Below, one piece after another: positions 10,340 to 21,500 of a DNA stretch of 64,000 nucleotides (positions are counted from its first letter, which is position 1; each line of letters begins with the position of its first letter). This DNA is from Aspergillus flavus (Eukaryota > Ascomycota > Eurotiomycetes > Eurotiales > Aspergillaceae), in NCBI RefSeq assembly GCF_009017415.1, contig NC_092406.1, forward strand, positions 6,014,001 through 6,078,000. Direction: 5' to 3'. The notes under the pieces were generated by a model. It had not been told where the DNA came from. It made no database searches and worked only from the letters and a program-made list of their open reading frames with translations. The position numbers and the translations under genes were made by a program.

Positions 10340-12957
10340 ATGGAGTTTGAGGTCTCATTGGAAAATGAACAACAGTTCTGGGATGGTAAGTGATTTCATA
10401 GGGATCTGCGCTCTGACTTGCGCCAAAATACCTATCTGGATTCAACTCCTATTTCAAAGAAGCATTTGTGCTTTTCACCTTATCCCATGCCCCTCTACGC
10501 TTCACAATAACTCGGGGTAAAATAACTGACATATACGACGTGTTCTTTTTGACAGAGATTCAAGAGATTGTGTCCGCCCTTTGTTCCTCCGAAGACCTCA
10601 TCGACAATGCTCTGCGATCTTATCTGAATCTGGCGACCAAATACAAAGGTCCGATATCCTATTTCTTGCATCTGAATTACTGAGATCCCTTCTTGCGCTT
10701 GCGTCATGCGAGCCTGATCTAATCAGAGTTGGACATCGGCTGATAAGATAATACCTGGACGATAACAGATGAATACCTCCAGACTGAATTGGAGGTTACG
10801 AGATGCTCGTACAAGCTGCTTTCATCGAAGATTTTCGCCTCGCATGCGGATTATGTGCGGAGACAAATGATCTACGGTTTATTGCAGGTATGGTCTTGTA
10901 GTCATCACGGCTCTATAGACGTTAACGGCAGATTGCATAGGACGATGATCCGGATACACTTTACCTAATCTCGTCGTTCCTTCTCTTTGACGGTCGGCAG
11001 AATGAAGTCGCATTGCACATGATGAACGGAGAGGGCGCATTTCCACGTTTGCTAGAGCTCCTTCAGGTGCAAAACAGGAAGAAAGAGGTTGAAGGCGATG
11101 AAGCCCTCCTTCATCGAGTTTTTATGGATCTAATCTATGAGATGTCAAGAATTCAAAGAATCAAGATGGAGGATCTGGGTGAGTAGTCCCTGCTCGTCTT
11201 GAGATGAGGCTTTCGCAAGCTGGACCCACCATCAAAGAAGGTGCGTGTAAACTAACTATTGTAATGACCGCAGTTCTCGTGGATGATGAATTCATCAAGA
11301 GCCTCTTTGATATCATCGAAGAGCTTTCCTATGATTCGAGTGACCCGTACCATTATACGGTAATTCGAGTTTTGGTGAGTGGACCCTGGTACTTTTGTTG
11401 AAGGATCATGCTCATCACTCGTAGTTGGTTCTAAACGAGCAATTCATGATCTCAGCACACGATCCCGTGGACGAGAAGAGTTCGACTCCATTGACAAACA
11501 AAGTTATCAAAATCTTGTCAATGCATGGTAATCTCTATAAGACTTTTGGCGAGAACATCATCCTTCTTATAAATCGGGAAGGTAGGTGGTATCGTTTCAG
11601 ACTTTCGTCGTATGTGGTATTAACAAAGACAGCCGAAACATCGCTTCAGCTTCTCACCCTAAAGCTACTGTACCTCATATTCACAACGCCCACGACCTTT
11701 GAGTACTTCTACACGAACGATCTCCATGTCCTGGTCGATATCTTAATCCGAAATCTTCTGGACCTGCCCGAAGAGGCTTCTGCTTTACGGCACACTTACC
11801 TGCGCGTTCTCTATCCATTGCTAGCCCATACCCAATTGAAGACCCCGCCACACTACAAGCGTGAAGAACTGAAAAAAATGCTCAGTGTTCTCGTCCGAGG
11901 TCAGCTTTCTAGCAACGAGGTCGACAAGGAGAAAATCATGCATTTCGACGAGGTCGACGAAACGACGAGAAGGCTCGTCATTCGGTGTGCTGCCGTAGAC
12001 TGGTTGCAAGATGAAGAGCTAGACACTCAAGTCCCTAAAGCGCCCGAGGAAGAAACCACTTTATCTTGTCCTACGATCCCAGATGGCTCTCATCCGGAGG
12101 CTGAGATAGGCACGCCTTTGGAGTCAACGACCTCACGGCCCATTTCTCCCACGAGCACGGTTGAGAGCTCACCCGTGACTCTGTCTCCGACCAGTATCGA
12201 TGAGTCGCCCAAAATAGAAGTACTCAACCAAGCCCAACGCTTAGGCATGCACTTGGAGCCTGCATCGTCGTCCTCCCTCAGCGTACAAGAAGTAGCCGCC
12301 CAGCATGAAAAACCAGGCGTCCTAACGCCGAGCCGCAACAAGACTCAAACAGCGACAACGGACCGCCCATCCAGCCCCAATAAACCAAAAATCAAACCGC
12401 TACCGCCGAAGTCAAGACGCTGGCGTGGACGACGCACTACTGGAGACGAAAACGACAAGATCCCGGAAGAGCCAGGAATAGGAACCGGAACGGGAACAAG
12501 CGCAAGCCCAAGTCCTATCACACCCACAGCCCCATCCATCCCACAAGGTCCCTCCGACAGAAGGAATTCAACAAGCACATCCGGCCTCGTCCCTCCTATC
12601 CCAGCTCACGGCCGTCGCTCCGCCTCAAATCCACCCCCAGCTGTCCCCCCACCGAGACGGTCTACCCTCCCAGTGGTCCACCCTCATCATGTCTCCAGCC
12701 ATTGCACCCCAGTTACGAGTCCGTCGCGACTCCAAATACAACAGAACAGCGACTCCGCCCAAAAGCACGGTCAGAAACCCGAACCACCCAAGACCCGTCG
12801 ATCAGGTCGACGCAGACCATCCCAAACGGATTCCCCAACCCCAAGTCAAGACGGACACGACGGACACGCCGCGCTCCCTGAAGTTTCGAATGAAAAACAC
12901 CACGATAATCAGACAGTCAGCGTGGAAGAAGCCGTGCAAAATGTTTCTCTTAGTTAA
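10340..12957 (+). CDS. ldb17: Ldb17/Dip1 (SPIN90 family) actin-patch regulator
   Basis: Seven exons give 692 residues: 10340-10385, 10556-10648, 10769-10887, 10941-11178, 11274-11374, 11425-11581 and 11633-12957. Every join keeps the frame and yields family-like sequence, for example [25 protein letters not shown] and [12 protein letters not shown]. The first ~370 residues form the leucine-rich, helical SPIN90/Ldb17 domain, including [20 protein letters not shown]. The rest is a disordered proline/serine-rich tail with polyproline stretches that could bind SH3 domains. Family members bind Arp2/3 and start unbranched actin filaments at endocytic patches. The sixth intron (11582-11632) is 51 bp with no stop codon, so its retention would add 17 residues inside the conserved domain; family similarity favours splicing. 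The 120 bp second intron uses a weak GTCCGA donor. Confidence 0.85.
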
Positions 12958-14129
12958 TTCTTTGATCGGTTGAGGCAACTGATATGATCGATTGACTAAT
13001 CCATTGCATAAGCATTCATAGGCATAGGTATGGCGCTGTTTCCTTACAGTATTGTTTTCCTTCCGGCTCGGGTGTATGGAGTACAGTTCCTTACTTGGTT
13101 GCATTGTTATACAATAGTAATAGCATAGCGCTAGAATACTAGAGATTGTCATATTGTTTACTGCATTTGTTTCTCTCCTCCGTTACAGAGAACTAACAAA
13201 GGATAAAAGCATTCATTGATACCAAACTCTTGTATTTGTTAATGGATCGCTACATATACAAATGCACACCATCTAGTGTAGGCCAGGATTTGCATACGGC
13301 CCTGGACCTTCTGCAGACGAAATTTTGGCTGCTTGTAGCCAGTTGGAGCCACACCTTTTTTTTTTTTTTTTTTTTTTTTTTCGTCGAGGATACACATGGA
13401 AGGAGGTCAAGTCATAGGTGAATATGACCGACTTGACGGGTTTAGCAAAAATACACGAGAGATTCTCAGTAAGTTTCTATAAGAGGGTCTGGGGTGATAG
13501 CCAGGGTAGTATTTTGCATCCGGAACTGCTGCATCTTGCTAGAGATAGAAGCCCCACAATACCCGCACGGTGACTGTGTCACTGTGCCACGTTGGAAGAG
13601 GAACGATCTACACAATATGCATCTTGTCATAAGTCCCCGGAGCGCGAAATTGGCCAGGGTAACTGCACAGTGACTTTGCCGCACCTAAATACGTAATTAC
13701 TGCGTGAGACACGAGATTCAGCACATGTTGTCACACTCACATTTCCGTGAATCAAAACGCTTGTAGCTATCTACTATCTAGAATCCTCGCCTATTGTAGG
13801 TTTTCCTAAGGTCAGATTCAGAAGGTCCTCGGAGCTTCAACTGAAGACACTACCCAAGCTAAAAGGCACCCTCTAGAAACCGTGGAAGGGAAGAAGTTCA
13901 AAAGCTATGCTCGTGCTTCATTGTGAGGCTTAAACAAATCCCTATATGTACAGGATAATTGCACGTGTACGTTGCACAGCACATGACAACAAGTAGATAC
14001 CAGGAAAGAGAGGAGCGTAGCGAGAGACAGTGACCTCGCCCAGCGTAATCAATGTCAACCATCACAGGACTCAAGCCAAGAACCCGAGACACACGGGGAT
14101 AAGAAGCAAGTCGAAATGGACAGGAGCGC
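12958..14129. other. Convergent intergenic region
   Basis: This is the tail-to-tail space between ldb17 (+) and the GH17 gene (-). It contains a 26 bp poly-T run at 13356-13381. No gene is seen. Confidence 0.6.
13356..13381. repeat. Poly-T homopolymer (26 T)
   Basis: An uninterrupted run of T lies about 400 bp downstream of the ldb17 stop. Length is prone to sequencing and replication error. Confidence 0.9.
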
Positions 14130-15215
14130 TCAGCGCCTCATAATACCCCAGAATTTCTCGGCGCCGTGAGTCCCAGGCCCATCCTGTTTCCAGAGATCAT
14201 CGAAGGCCGAGAAAAGCACCATATCATCCTTTCGGTCCCTGAACGAGTACCCCAGTGCATAGAGAGCGATGGCCTGATTCCAGGCCGAGGGGACAGCTTT
14301 ACCATTTGCTTGACCGCGGTACGGCCAGCCGGATTCAGCGATCACGGTGCGTTTCCCGCCCGCTGCGGCCGAGATACGATTGGCCTGTTCGAGGGCGTAT
14401 TTTCCCGCGTTGTCAGGTATTTGGTTCGCGTCGAAGAAGGCGTGACAGTTGGCCGCGCAATAGTCGGACGCTTCACAGAGTTGGGGGTGTTTGAGGAGGA
14501 CGGAGAACGTGTCCACTGTTACGACGGGGCCTTGGTAGCCTGCTGCGCGGAGTTTGGCACGTGCGGTGTGTACGGCGGTTACTACGTCTTGCGGATTTTG
14601 GCCTTTGTTGACGAGTTCGTTGCCGATACTGATGGTGTGGAAGGTGGACCAGTCTCCTGCTGCTGCCCAGATGATTTGGTCGAGGCTGTTTGGGAAGTTC
14701 TGCAGGTCAAAGAGGCCGGCGAAAACGCGGAGATTGCGTTGGCGGGCTGCGGATACGATGTTTTGGGTCTGGTCACAGTCGACGCCGTAGATGCGGACGT
14801 AGCTATAATGTTCGCTTATCTTGTCCAGGTCTTTGTTGATTCCGTCGAGGGATCGGCAGGTGCCGTCATCGTTGTAGGGGGCGTATGAGATGCCGTATCC
14901 GCCTTCTATTGGGAGACTGGGTACCAGGTCGGGTGTGGCTGGATCAGGTATTGGGAGCAAGGGTGGGAGGTTATTGGGATCGCCATTGATGGGGATTTCA
15001 TGCTTGCCTGCGACTCCTGAAAGTGGTGCTGGATCACTTTGGTCTAGGCTTTCTAGCACTCGGTGCATAAGCATGTAATACTATCTTTAGAGAGAAAAAA
15101 CACTTCTGTCGAACTGCTTCTCTTCTCATGTAGCACGGTGGAACTTACCATGAGGAAGTGCCTTGACTTGGAGGCTGAGCAGGAGCACGACAAGGACACA
15201 TATAAGCCACTTCAT
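14130..15215 (-). CDS. Secreted GH17 beta-1,3-glucan hydrolase/transferase
   Basis: Two exons, 15215-15149 and 15052-14130, encode about 329 residues. The first exon is a signal peptide (MKWLICVLVVLLLSLQVKA). The donor is GTAAGT. The chosen acceptor (TAG ending at 15053) keeps the frame; a GAG acceptor a few bases earlier would also keep it and add two residues. After a short proline-rich linker the TIM barrel starts at GISYAPYNDDGTCRS. Both GH17 catalytic glutamates are visible, the acid/base in ISIGNELV and the nucleophile in VIAESGWPYRG. The protein resembles the Scw4/Scw10/Bgt group of wall glucan-remodelling enzymes. No GPI signal is seen at the C-terminus (WGIMRR). It lies just upstream of LCB1 and fksA on the same strand. 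Confidence 0.85.
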
Positions 15216-16072
15216 GGCGATTGAACTTGCACCTTGAATCAAGGGACTGTTGGATGGAGCCCGTGGGGTGACTTGATCCGGAAAGTAGCAGGTGATAGAA
15301 GGAGGCAGCCGGCTATAAGAGCATTTTGACCCTGAGATTAGAAGGGAAACACAGGTAGATAATCGCCCATTAATTGAAGGAAGAGTGGAACAGTCGACCC
15401 TGGAATGAACTGTTCCACCGACATTCACTGGGTTGTGGCTGGTAAATATTTGAGATGTTCTAGGGACTATCGCCGCATTCCTGTGTTAGGTGATTGATAT
15501 CTGGAATGCTGGCTGGCCCCTTGCCCTATATGAATCAAACCTCGCCGGGTGTATCCTCCAGGTATGCATGGCAGTCCAGATTGATTCACTCAAATGACAT
15601 TTTCGGCATTGAGTAGATTCCAATCATTAGTATGTGAGACCAATGTCAAGGCCCTTATAGTCCCTATATTCTTTAGCGTATTAGTGTGGCGTCAGCCATG
15701 CAGTGAAAGGGAGAAAGAAGTGGTTCATATAAAGCGTAATAATGGAATTAATATTATAACATGGTAGAAGTCTAATCACAGTCTGTCATTGTGAGACAGA
15801 AGTCTTGGAAGGAATGAAGGGAAAAAATATTAGTAGGGGACCAAGAATTGGGGAAGCATCAGATAGCGGTTCCCGCATCATGCCGGAAACCCCTTCAATT
15901 TCCGTTAATCAGTTGTGGCAAGCATGCTGTCCAATGTGCAGGTATGCTGTACAAAACCAGTGAATAAAAATTGTACAAGGTGTGAATATGATAAACAAGG
16001 CATGGCGTAATGGATCGAGAGGGCATCAATTTTCGTGGCCGAGTCCTTCTAAAAGTCCGGAAAACGTAAGGA
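15216..16072. other. Intergenic region upstream of the GH17 gene
   Basis: No gene is seen. It is moderately AT-rich, especially 15640-15850, and contains the promoter of the GH17 gene on the minus strand. Confidence 0.5.
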
Positions 16073-17781
16073 TTACTTCTTTTTGCTCAAAACTTTCGTG
16101 ATAGCGTGACGGATAATGGTTCCAGCTTTCTCGATCTCTTTTTTCGTCAAACCAGTCGTCACACAGACTTTTAATGCTGGGGAAACGACCTGCTTCGGCT
16201 CAAAGTTATCTAGGAGGGTCTTGAGGCGAGTGATTAAGACACCATTTGCAAGGCACTGCGTCGTAAAGTTAACAATCAATAAGATACCACAGTCGCTGGG
16301 AAACCCGTACCTCATCCACCACATCTTGCAGCAGAAACTGCTGGTCTTCAACCGACAGCCGCTTAGCAGCAACCACTTCAGGCTTGAGGACCAGGATCAT
16401 GATAGGATTCTCGGGAGCACTGGTACAATATACCCAGTCACTACGGGGGTCAAGCTGTGCCCACATGGCCTTGGTATGCTCCCGTAGCTGGGATATCGTT
16501 TCAGGACTATTCTGAAGGATATTAATTGTGGCACTGGCAGTTGTCGACAGAAGAGCAGGCAGTGCTGCGGAGAACGTGTAAGCCGCGGCAGAAATGCGCT
16601 GATGGTGAACGATTTCCTCTGAACCAGCGCAAAACCCTCCACCTGCAACCAAGGGACCAGCCAGCGAGCCCACAATCATATCAACTTCAGCTGCGTCAAC
16701 ATTCTGGTGTTCCGTGACTCCACGACCGGTCCTTCCGAGGACGCCAAACGACCACGATTCATCGAGGATAAGTCGGAACTTGTACTTAAGTTTGAGCTCA
16801 ATCTGACATCGTTGTTAGCGGCCACATGTGCTGTGGCGTGTGAAGAGCTCGGATGCACGTACAATCTTGGGCAGGTCAACCATGTCACCGTATGATTCAA
16901 ACAAACCCTCTGTGATGATGAAACGTCTCGTGAGGGGTTTTCTGGCTTGTTCTTTTGTAACCTTGGCAAGGACTCTTTCCAGGTCCTCCATGTCGTTATG
17001 TTCATACCAACGAACCATGCTACGAGAAATCTGTATGCCCTTCCGGATGGCAAAGTTAACACCTTTATCCGCAACAATGATGTCTCCACGTTTCGAGAAC
17101 GCCGGAATGACACTTGAGATGGTGGAAAAGGCCTGAGAGTAGATGATACAAGATGCGGTGCCCAGGAACGAGGCAACGTCCGCCTCCGTCTTCATATGAA
17201 CATCTTGAGTGCCGTAAAATCCTCGGGGGCCACAAGGACCAACACCGTAATTGCGGAGAGTCTGGATAGCTTTCTCTTTGAGCGACTCGTTGGTATTAAA
17301 GTTGTAGAAGTTATAGGAGCCGAGGTTAACGACGGTCCGGCCATTGGCCAATTTTGACTTAGGGCAGACTGGACTACAAGCCACCATGATCAATCAGCAT
17401 TAACAAGGACAACAGGACATCCAGTACCAAGGGTGTGTGAGAGGAGAGTTACCCAACGATTACCGTCCGCTTATCAACCTCCATCTCTTCTAAGACTGTG
17501 GGTTTTCCTACAAGTGGTTCTGGAGTCCACTCGTCTACCAAGTCATCAATCTCATCCTCTGAGAGCTGAACCACTCCAGGTTTGGTCGAATACTTGGGAG
17601 CGAGCAAATAGCGAACTGCGAATAGGAATAGAAATAGCTCGACTGCAGAGCGAATCGGATCATTTTGATAGCTGGACTTTACGTAGCGAAGAAAGATTGC
17701 GGAGCCCGGAACGCGATGGAATAGGTCTGCAAGCTCATGGAGATACTCCGAAAGGAGACGTTGTGTCTCCTGGATATCCAT
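16073..17781 (-). CDS. LCB1: Serine palmitoyltransferase subunit 1 (LCB1)
   Basis: Four exons, 17781-17453, 17373-16863, 16802-16311 and 16255-16073, give 504 residues, the usual size. The enzyme joins serine and palmitoyl-CoA, the first step of sphingolipid synthesis, at the ER. An N-terminal membrane segment (about residues 41-56) precedes the alpha-oxoamine synthase fold. Diagnostic stretches are KSKLANGRTVVNLGSYNF, NYGVGPCGPRGFYGT (with the conserved cysteine that is mutated in human SPTLC1 neuropathy) and KYKFRLILDES. The PLP-binding lysine of LCB2 is absent: the loop reads DMIVGSLAGPLVAGGGFC. This marks it as LCB1, the non-catalytic partner. The frame is open upstream to 18069, but 17781 matches the family start and has good context. 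Confidence 0.93.
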
Positions 17782-18530
17782 GATGGAAAAAGTGACACCA
17801 CGCCCACAGCGCAAAAGGGTGTTAAGGGGGTTTTCAGAAGGAAGATATAGGAGCCTCGCGATCAAAGCCGAGCATTGACCGACGAAATCTCGACGATTAC
17901 TTGTCTTGATGGAGGTGTCGCGGCCGCGGAGAGACCTCTGGGGCTGGATGGTCCGACACGGGAAGCACGTGATGCCATGGGTTGATCGGAAATCGCATTG
18001 GGCTCTTCCGCCAGGCACCGATGGGAAGGCATTCCTGAGGCCCCACACGTTAGGGTTCCTAAAGATCAAAGTCGGAACACTATCGGTCCCTTCAACCTCA
18101 GGAGTTCATACTACGTGGTTCCACGTCGTTAGTAGGTGATACGTACGGATCAGGGCGCTCTACGTCTACATATCTACCAGAAGATCGTCCTGCAACAGAA
18201 ACAGGCGGAAGTAGATATAGAATGAAGAATAAATGTTTGGTAGGCCACAAAGGGAACAATACAGGAATTCGCAAGTCTAATGATCCGCACATGAAACACA
18301 CAACACCTTTGAGAATACAAAAACAATAGACAAGTATAATGCATTAAACTTAGGCGGCGACAGAACTGCACGCCCGAAGCTTTAAAAAAAAGAAAGATCG
18401 AGGGAAAAGCAAATGTATGACACAGCAGCTACTTCAAGGCGCTGGATACTTTATACAGCTCATTTTCATGAATCCGTTCCGAAACTAGAAAAAACGCAGC
18501 AACGTGGAATTTCAGAAAGCAATTGTACCG
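17782..18530. other. Intergenic, LCB1 promoter and fksA 3' region
   Basis: No separate gene is seen. An in-frame extension of LCB1 runs through 17782-18069 but has no family similarity and is probably 5' leader. Confidence 0.5.
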
Positions 18531-21500
18531 CTAGTACGTAGCGGAAGCTAGAACCGACGCCGGGATCCCGCTCGAGCCACCTGGAAGTCCATTGCCGGTA
18601 TACTGTGAAATGGTGTTGTTGTGTTTCTCGTCAAGGGGTTGTAAGAGGTTCATTGGAATGTTGGGCAGATTGATGTTCAGTTTGCGAACGACCAGCGGCG
18701 CGATCAGAAGAATGAGGAAGAGGAGCAACATCGCAAAGTAGAGGATTGCGAAACGGACCACTCTTCTCTTGCGGAGCTTAGACTGCTTCAAAGAGTAGAT
18801 CGGAGGCCGAATTTGACGACTAAGGTTTGAGTCAGAAAACTATTGCAATCTAGGGGGCATTTCGAGGAGTTCAACTTACCTTGGGCGCAGCCAGAAAAGA
18901 ATGACAGAGTGAAACTTGTCAATGTAGGGAACACAGAGAGCAGGCAGCATGATGAAAAGAAGCAGATGGCCAAGGACGAAGTCGGCAGCGAAATAGCCGA
19001 GCTCGGTGATCTTGCACAGGAATTCACGACCCGGCTGGGAAAATGAGTGCCAGCCCATGCTGTACCACTTTCCAGTCCACCAGGCGATGTTGGATTGATC
19101 ATGCTTGAACTCACGGGTCAAGGCAAGTGAGATGATAAGTTTGTAGACGAAACGCTGGATTGCAGCCGCCGAGATCATACCCAACACACACCTAGGCCAA
19201 GACCAACCCTCGAGGAAGAACATGACCTCGAAGATAACGAGCAAGATGATAACGGCAATAGCGTGCGCGATGGCGGCTAGCACCGCACCGAACTTCTTAC
19301 AGCACATGCTAAAGATTGGACCCATACAGCAAGCCATACCAAAGAACATACCAGCGACACCAGCGTTGATAGCAATGGGTCCGAAAGCCACAATCGCAAT
19401 TCGGGCAATAGCATTCTTCGGATCCCTGTCCTTGTCCATAGTCCCAGTTCTAGAATTGATAAACAGGTAAGGGATCAAGGTAACACCAACCAAAACCAAA
19501 GGTGCGACGATCTCGCTGAAAAAGATGTTCGTAATACGAGCTCTAGGGACATCACCAGATCCCTTCTCAGACGGAACGCCCAGGAGCTTTCGCTTGTAAC
19601 CCGTAATGCGAGTACGAGACAGTCGACAAAAAGCGATCCAAGAAGACGCGTGAGACCGTGAGTTACCGCGAGAGAGCCAGCGAAGGTAATCACGGTAGTC
19701 AATGAAAAAGTCATGCCAAGCGAACTGGTGAGGGTTGAACAGGAAGGGCGAGATGCAAAGGGCGAGCAGTGAAACCCAGAACCAAATCAAAGCCGCACTC
19801 CATACGGTAGATGTGGAGAAAAGGAGCATGAGCAACAATCGAGCACCAGCGTAGATGGAAGGACCGGCGAAACGTGAGTACAGGACCCCGAATGGAATAC
19901 GGGCGGTTGCGAAACCACGGCCAGTACCAATATAACGAGCACCACCAAATGACAGGTTTTGATGGACAGCATTGGCGTAGATCTGACAGACAAAGACTTC
20001 GAACATGAACGAGAAAGAGCCGAAATGTTTTGCGAGACGAGTGGCCATACGCCAAACTCCTCTCTCTGTGAGCTCTTGGACCGCCAGTGGGACAAAGGAG
20101 ATGAAGAAGACGATGAAGATGGAAATGACACAGCGGTTGACCCAGTCAATGATAGGCACAAGGTTAGCACAGAAGGTCGGGCGCAGGGGGTCGGTAATGG
20201 GCAAGTCCTTGTTATATCTACAAGTAATGGTCTCATGCTTCAGGGCTCCCAGATTGATCAGGACGATCATGAACATCTGCACAGAGAGCATGATGAACAT
20301 GTTGTTCAGATGGAAACCAGGATGCGCATAGTAGAAAGACAAAAACCGATCGAGAGGTAGCTGAGTACCCAGGTAATAATACTCTCGAGACAGCATTTGC
20401 TCACCCATACCAGTACCAATCTTGGTCGTGAAGTTAAGAATGGAGCCAAAACCAAGATCACGACCTTTACCACACTGGAAGTATTCGCAGTGCTTGATAC
20501 GGCCACCACGGATCATAGCATTCATACCGGCATAAATATCTTCGTTCAAGTGAAGACCCTTCTGAGCTTTCGAAATACCACCGCGGGTACACATGAAAAT
20601 ACCATTGAGGAAATCAGGGTGACCGTAGTGCAGCTTACCACCAACCTCGGCAAGTGTACGGGCGAAGAGGGTACCGAATGTTTGTTCCTTACTAGCGGCA
20701 ACATCACCAAGGACACCGACACTCTCAGAGAAAATGTATTCACGAGCACCAAGAATAGCAACCGGGTGGGTGTCCGACGAAGGGAGACCAGGCGTGTAAG
20801 GCGAAACGTTATCAGTTGTCAGTTCCTCAAATTCAGCAAGAACGCTACGAATCTTCAAACACTCTTCAAGGTAGTTGTCCTGGTTGGCGTCAATGACCTG
20901 GATGTATTCACCACGGTAGAAGATAATGGCATGATTCTGGTTGTCGGACTTGCCATCTCCCAGAATGGGGTTTCCAGACAACTGAATCCTGAACTTGGGC
21001 TTCCGCATTCCGTTCTCCAGAAGCTCGCAGTGTCCATCAATCAAGGACGAGTACAAGCGGGGCTCATCGCCCTCATTTTCCGGCGCTTCCTCATCGAGAT
21101 AGGCAATTTGCAAATCGGGGTATGCACGGAGAAGGAATTCGGTGTTCTCACGCTCTTCCTTGTTGAACTTGGCATAACGCTGCATCGAAACACAAATTTT
21201 GAACTTGCGACGAGCCATTCTCTCCAGCTCGCGCTCCAGCTTCTCAGAGTTACCACCGAACATTTGCACAACTTCCGGATTCTCGACACGGTAAAGCAGC
21301 TTGATGGCACGGCTGTAGTTCATAAAGCCGGAAATGGTCCTGTAGAGGGTCTGCGAACGCAAGGAAGACCAAATACGCGTGCGAAGAGTGTATTCCGGAG
21401 CTGCTGACTTGAAGCCAATGCAGTAGAATGGAAGATCATCGATCTTGCTCTTGGCGACATCCTTCTCAGTCTTCTCCGTTTCGCCGTTGAATTGGGACGT

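Noticed and set aside
14166..14888. 240-codon plus-strand ORF
   Set aside because: It is the antisense shadow of the GH17 gene, whose catalytic motifs and signal peptide are on the minus strand.
17782..18069. N-terminal extension of LCB1
   Set aside because: Open but unlike the family; the ATG at 17781 gives the standard LCB1 length.
20397..21407. 336-codon plus-strand ORF
   Set aside because: Antisense shadow of the fksA coding exon; composition follows the other strand's codons.
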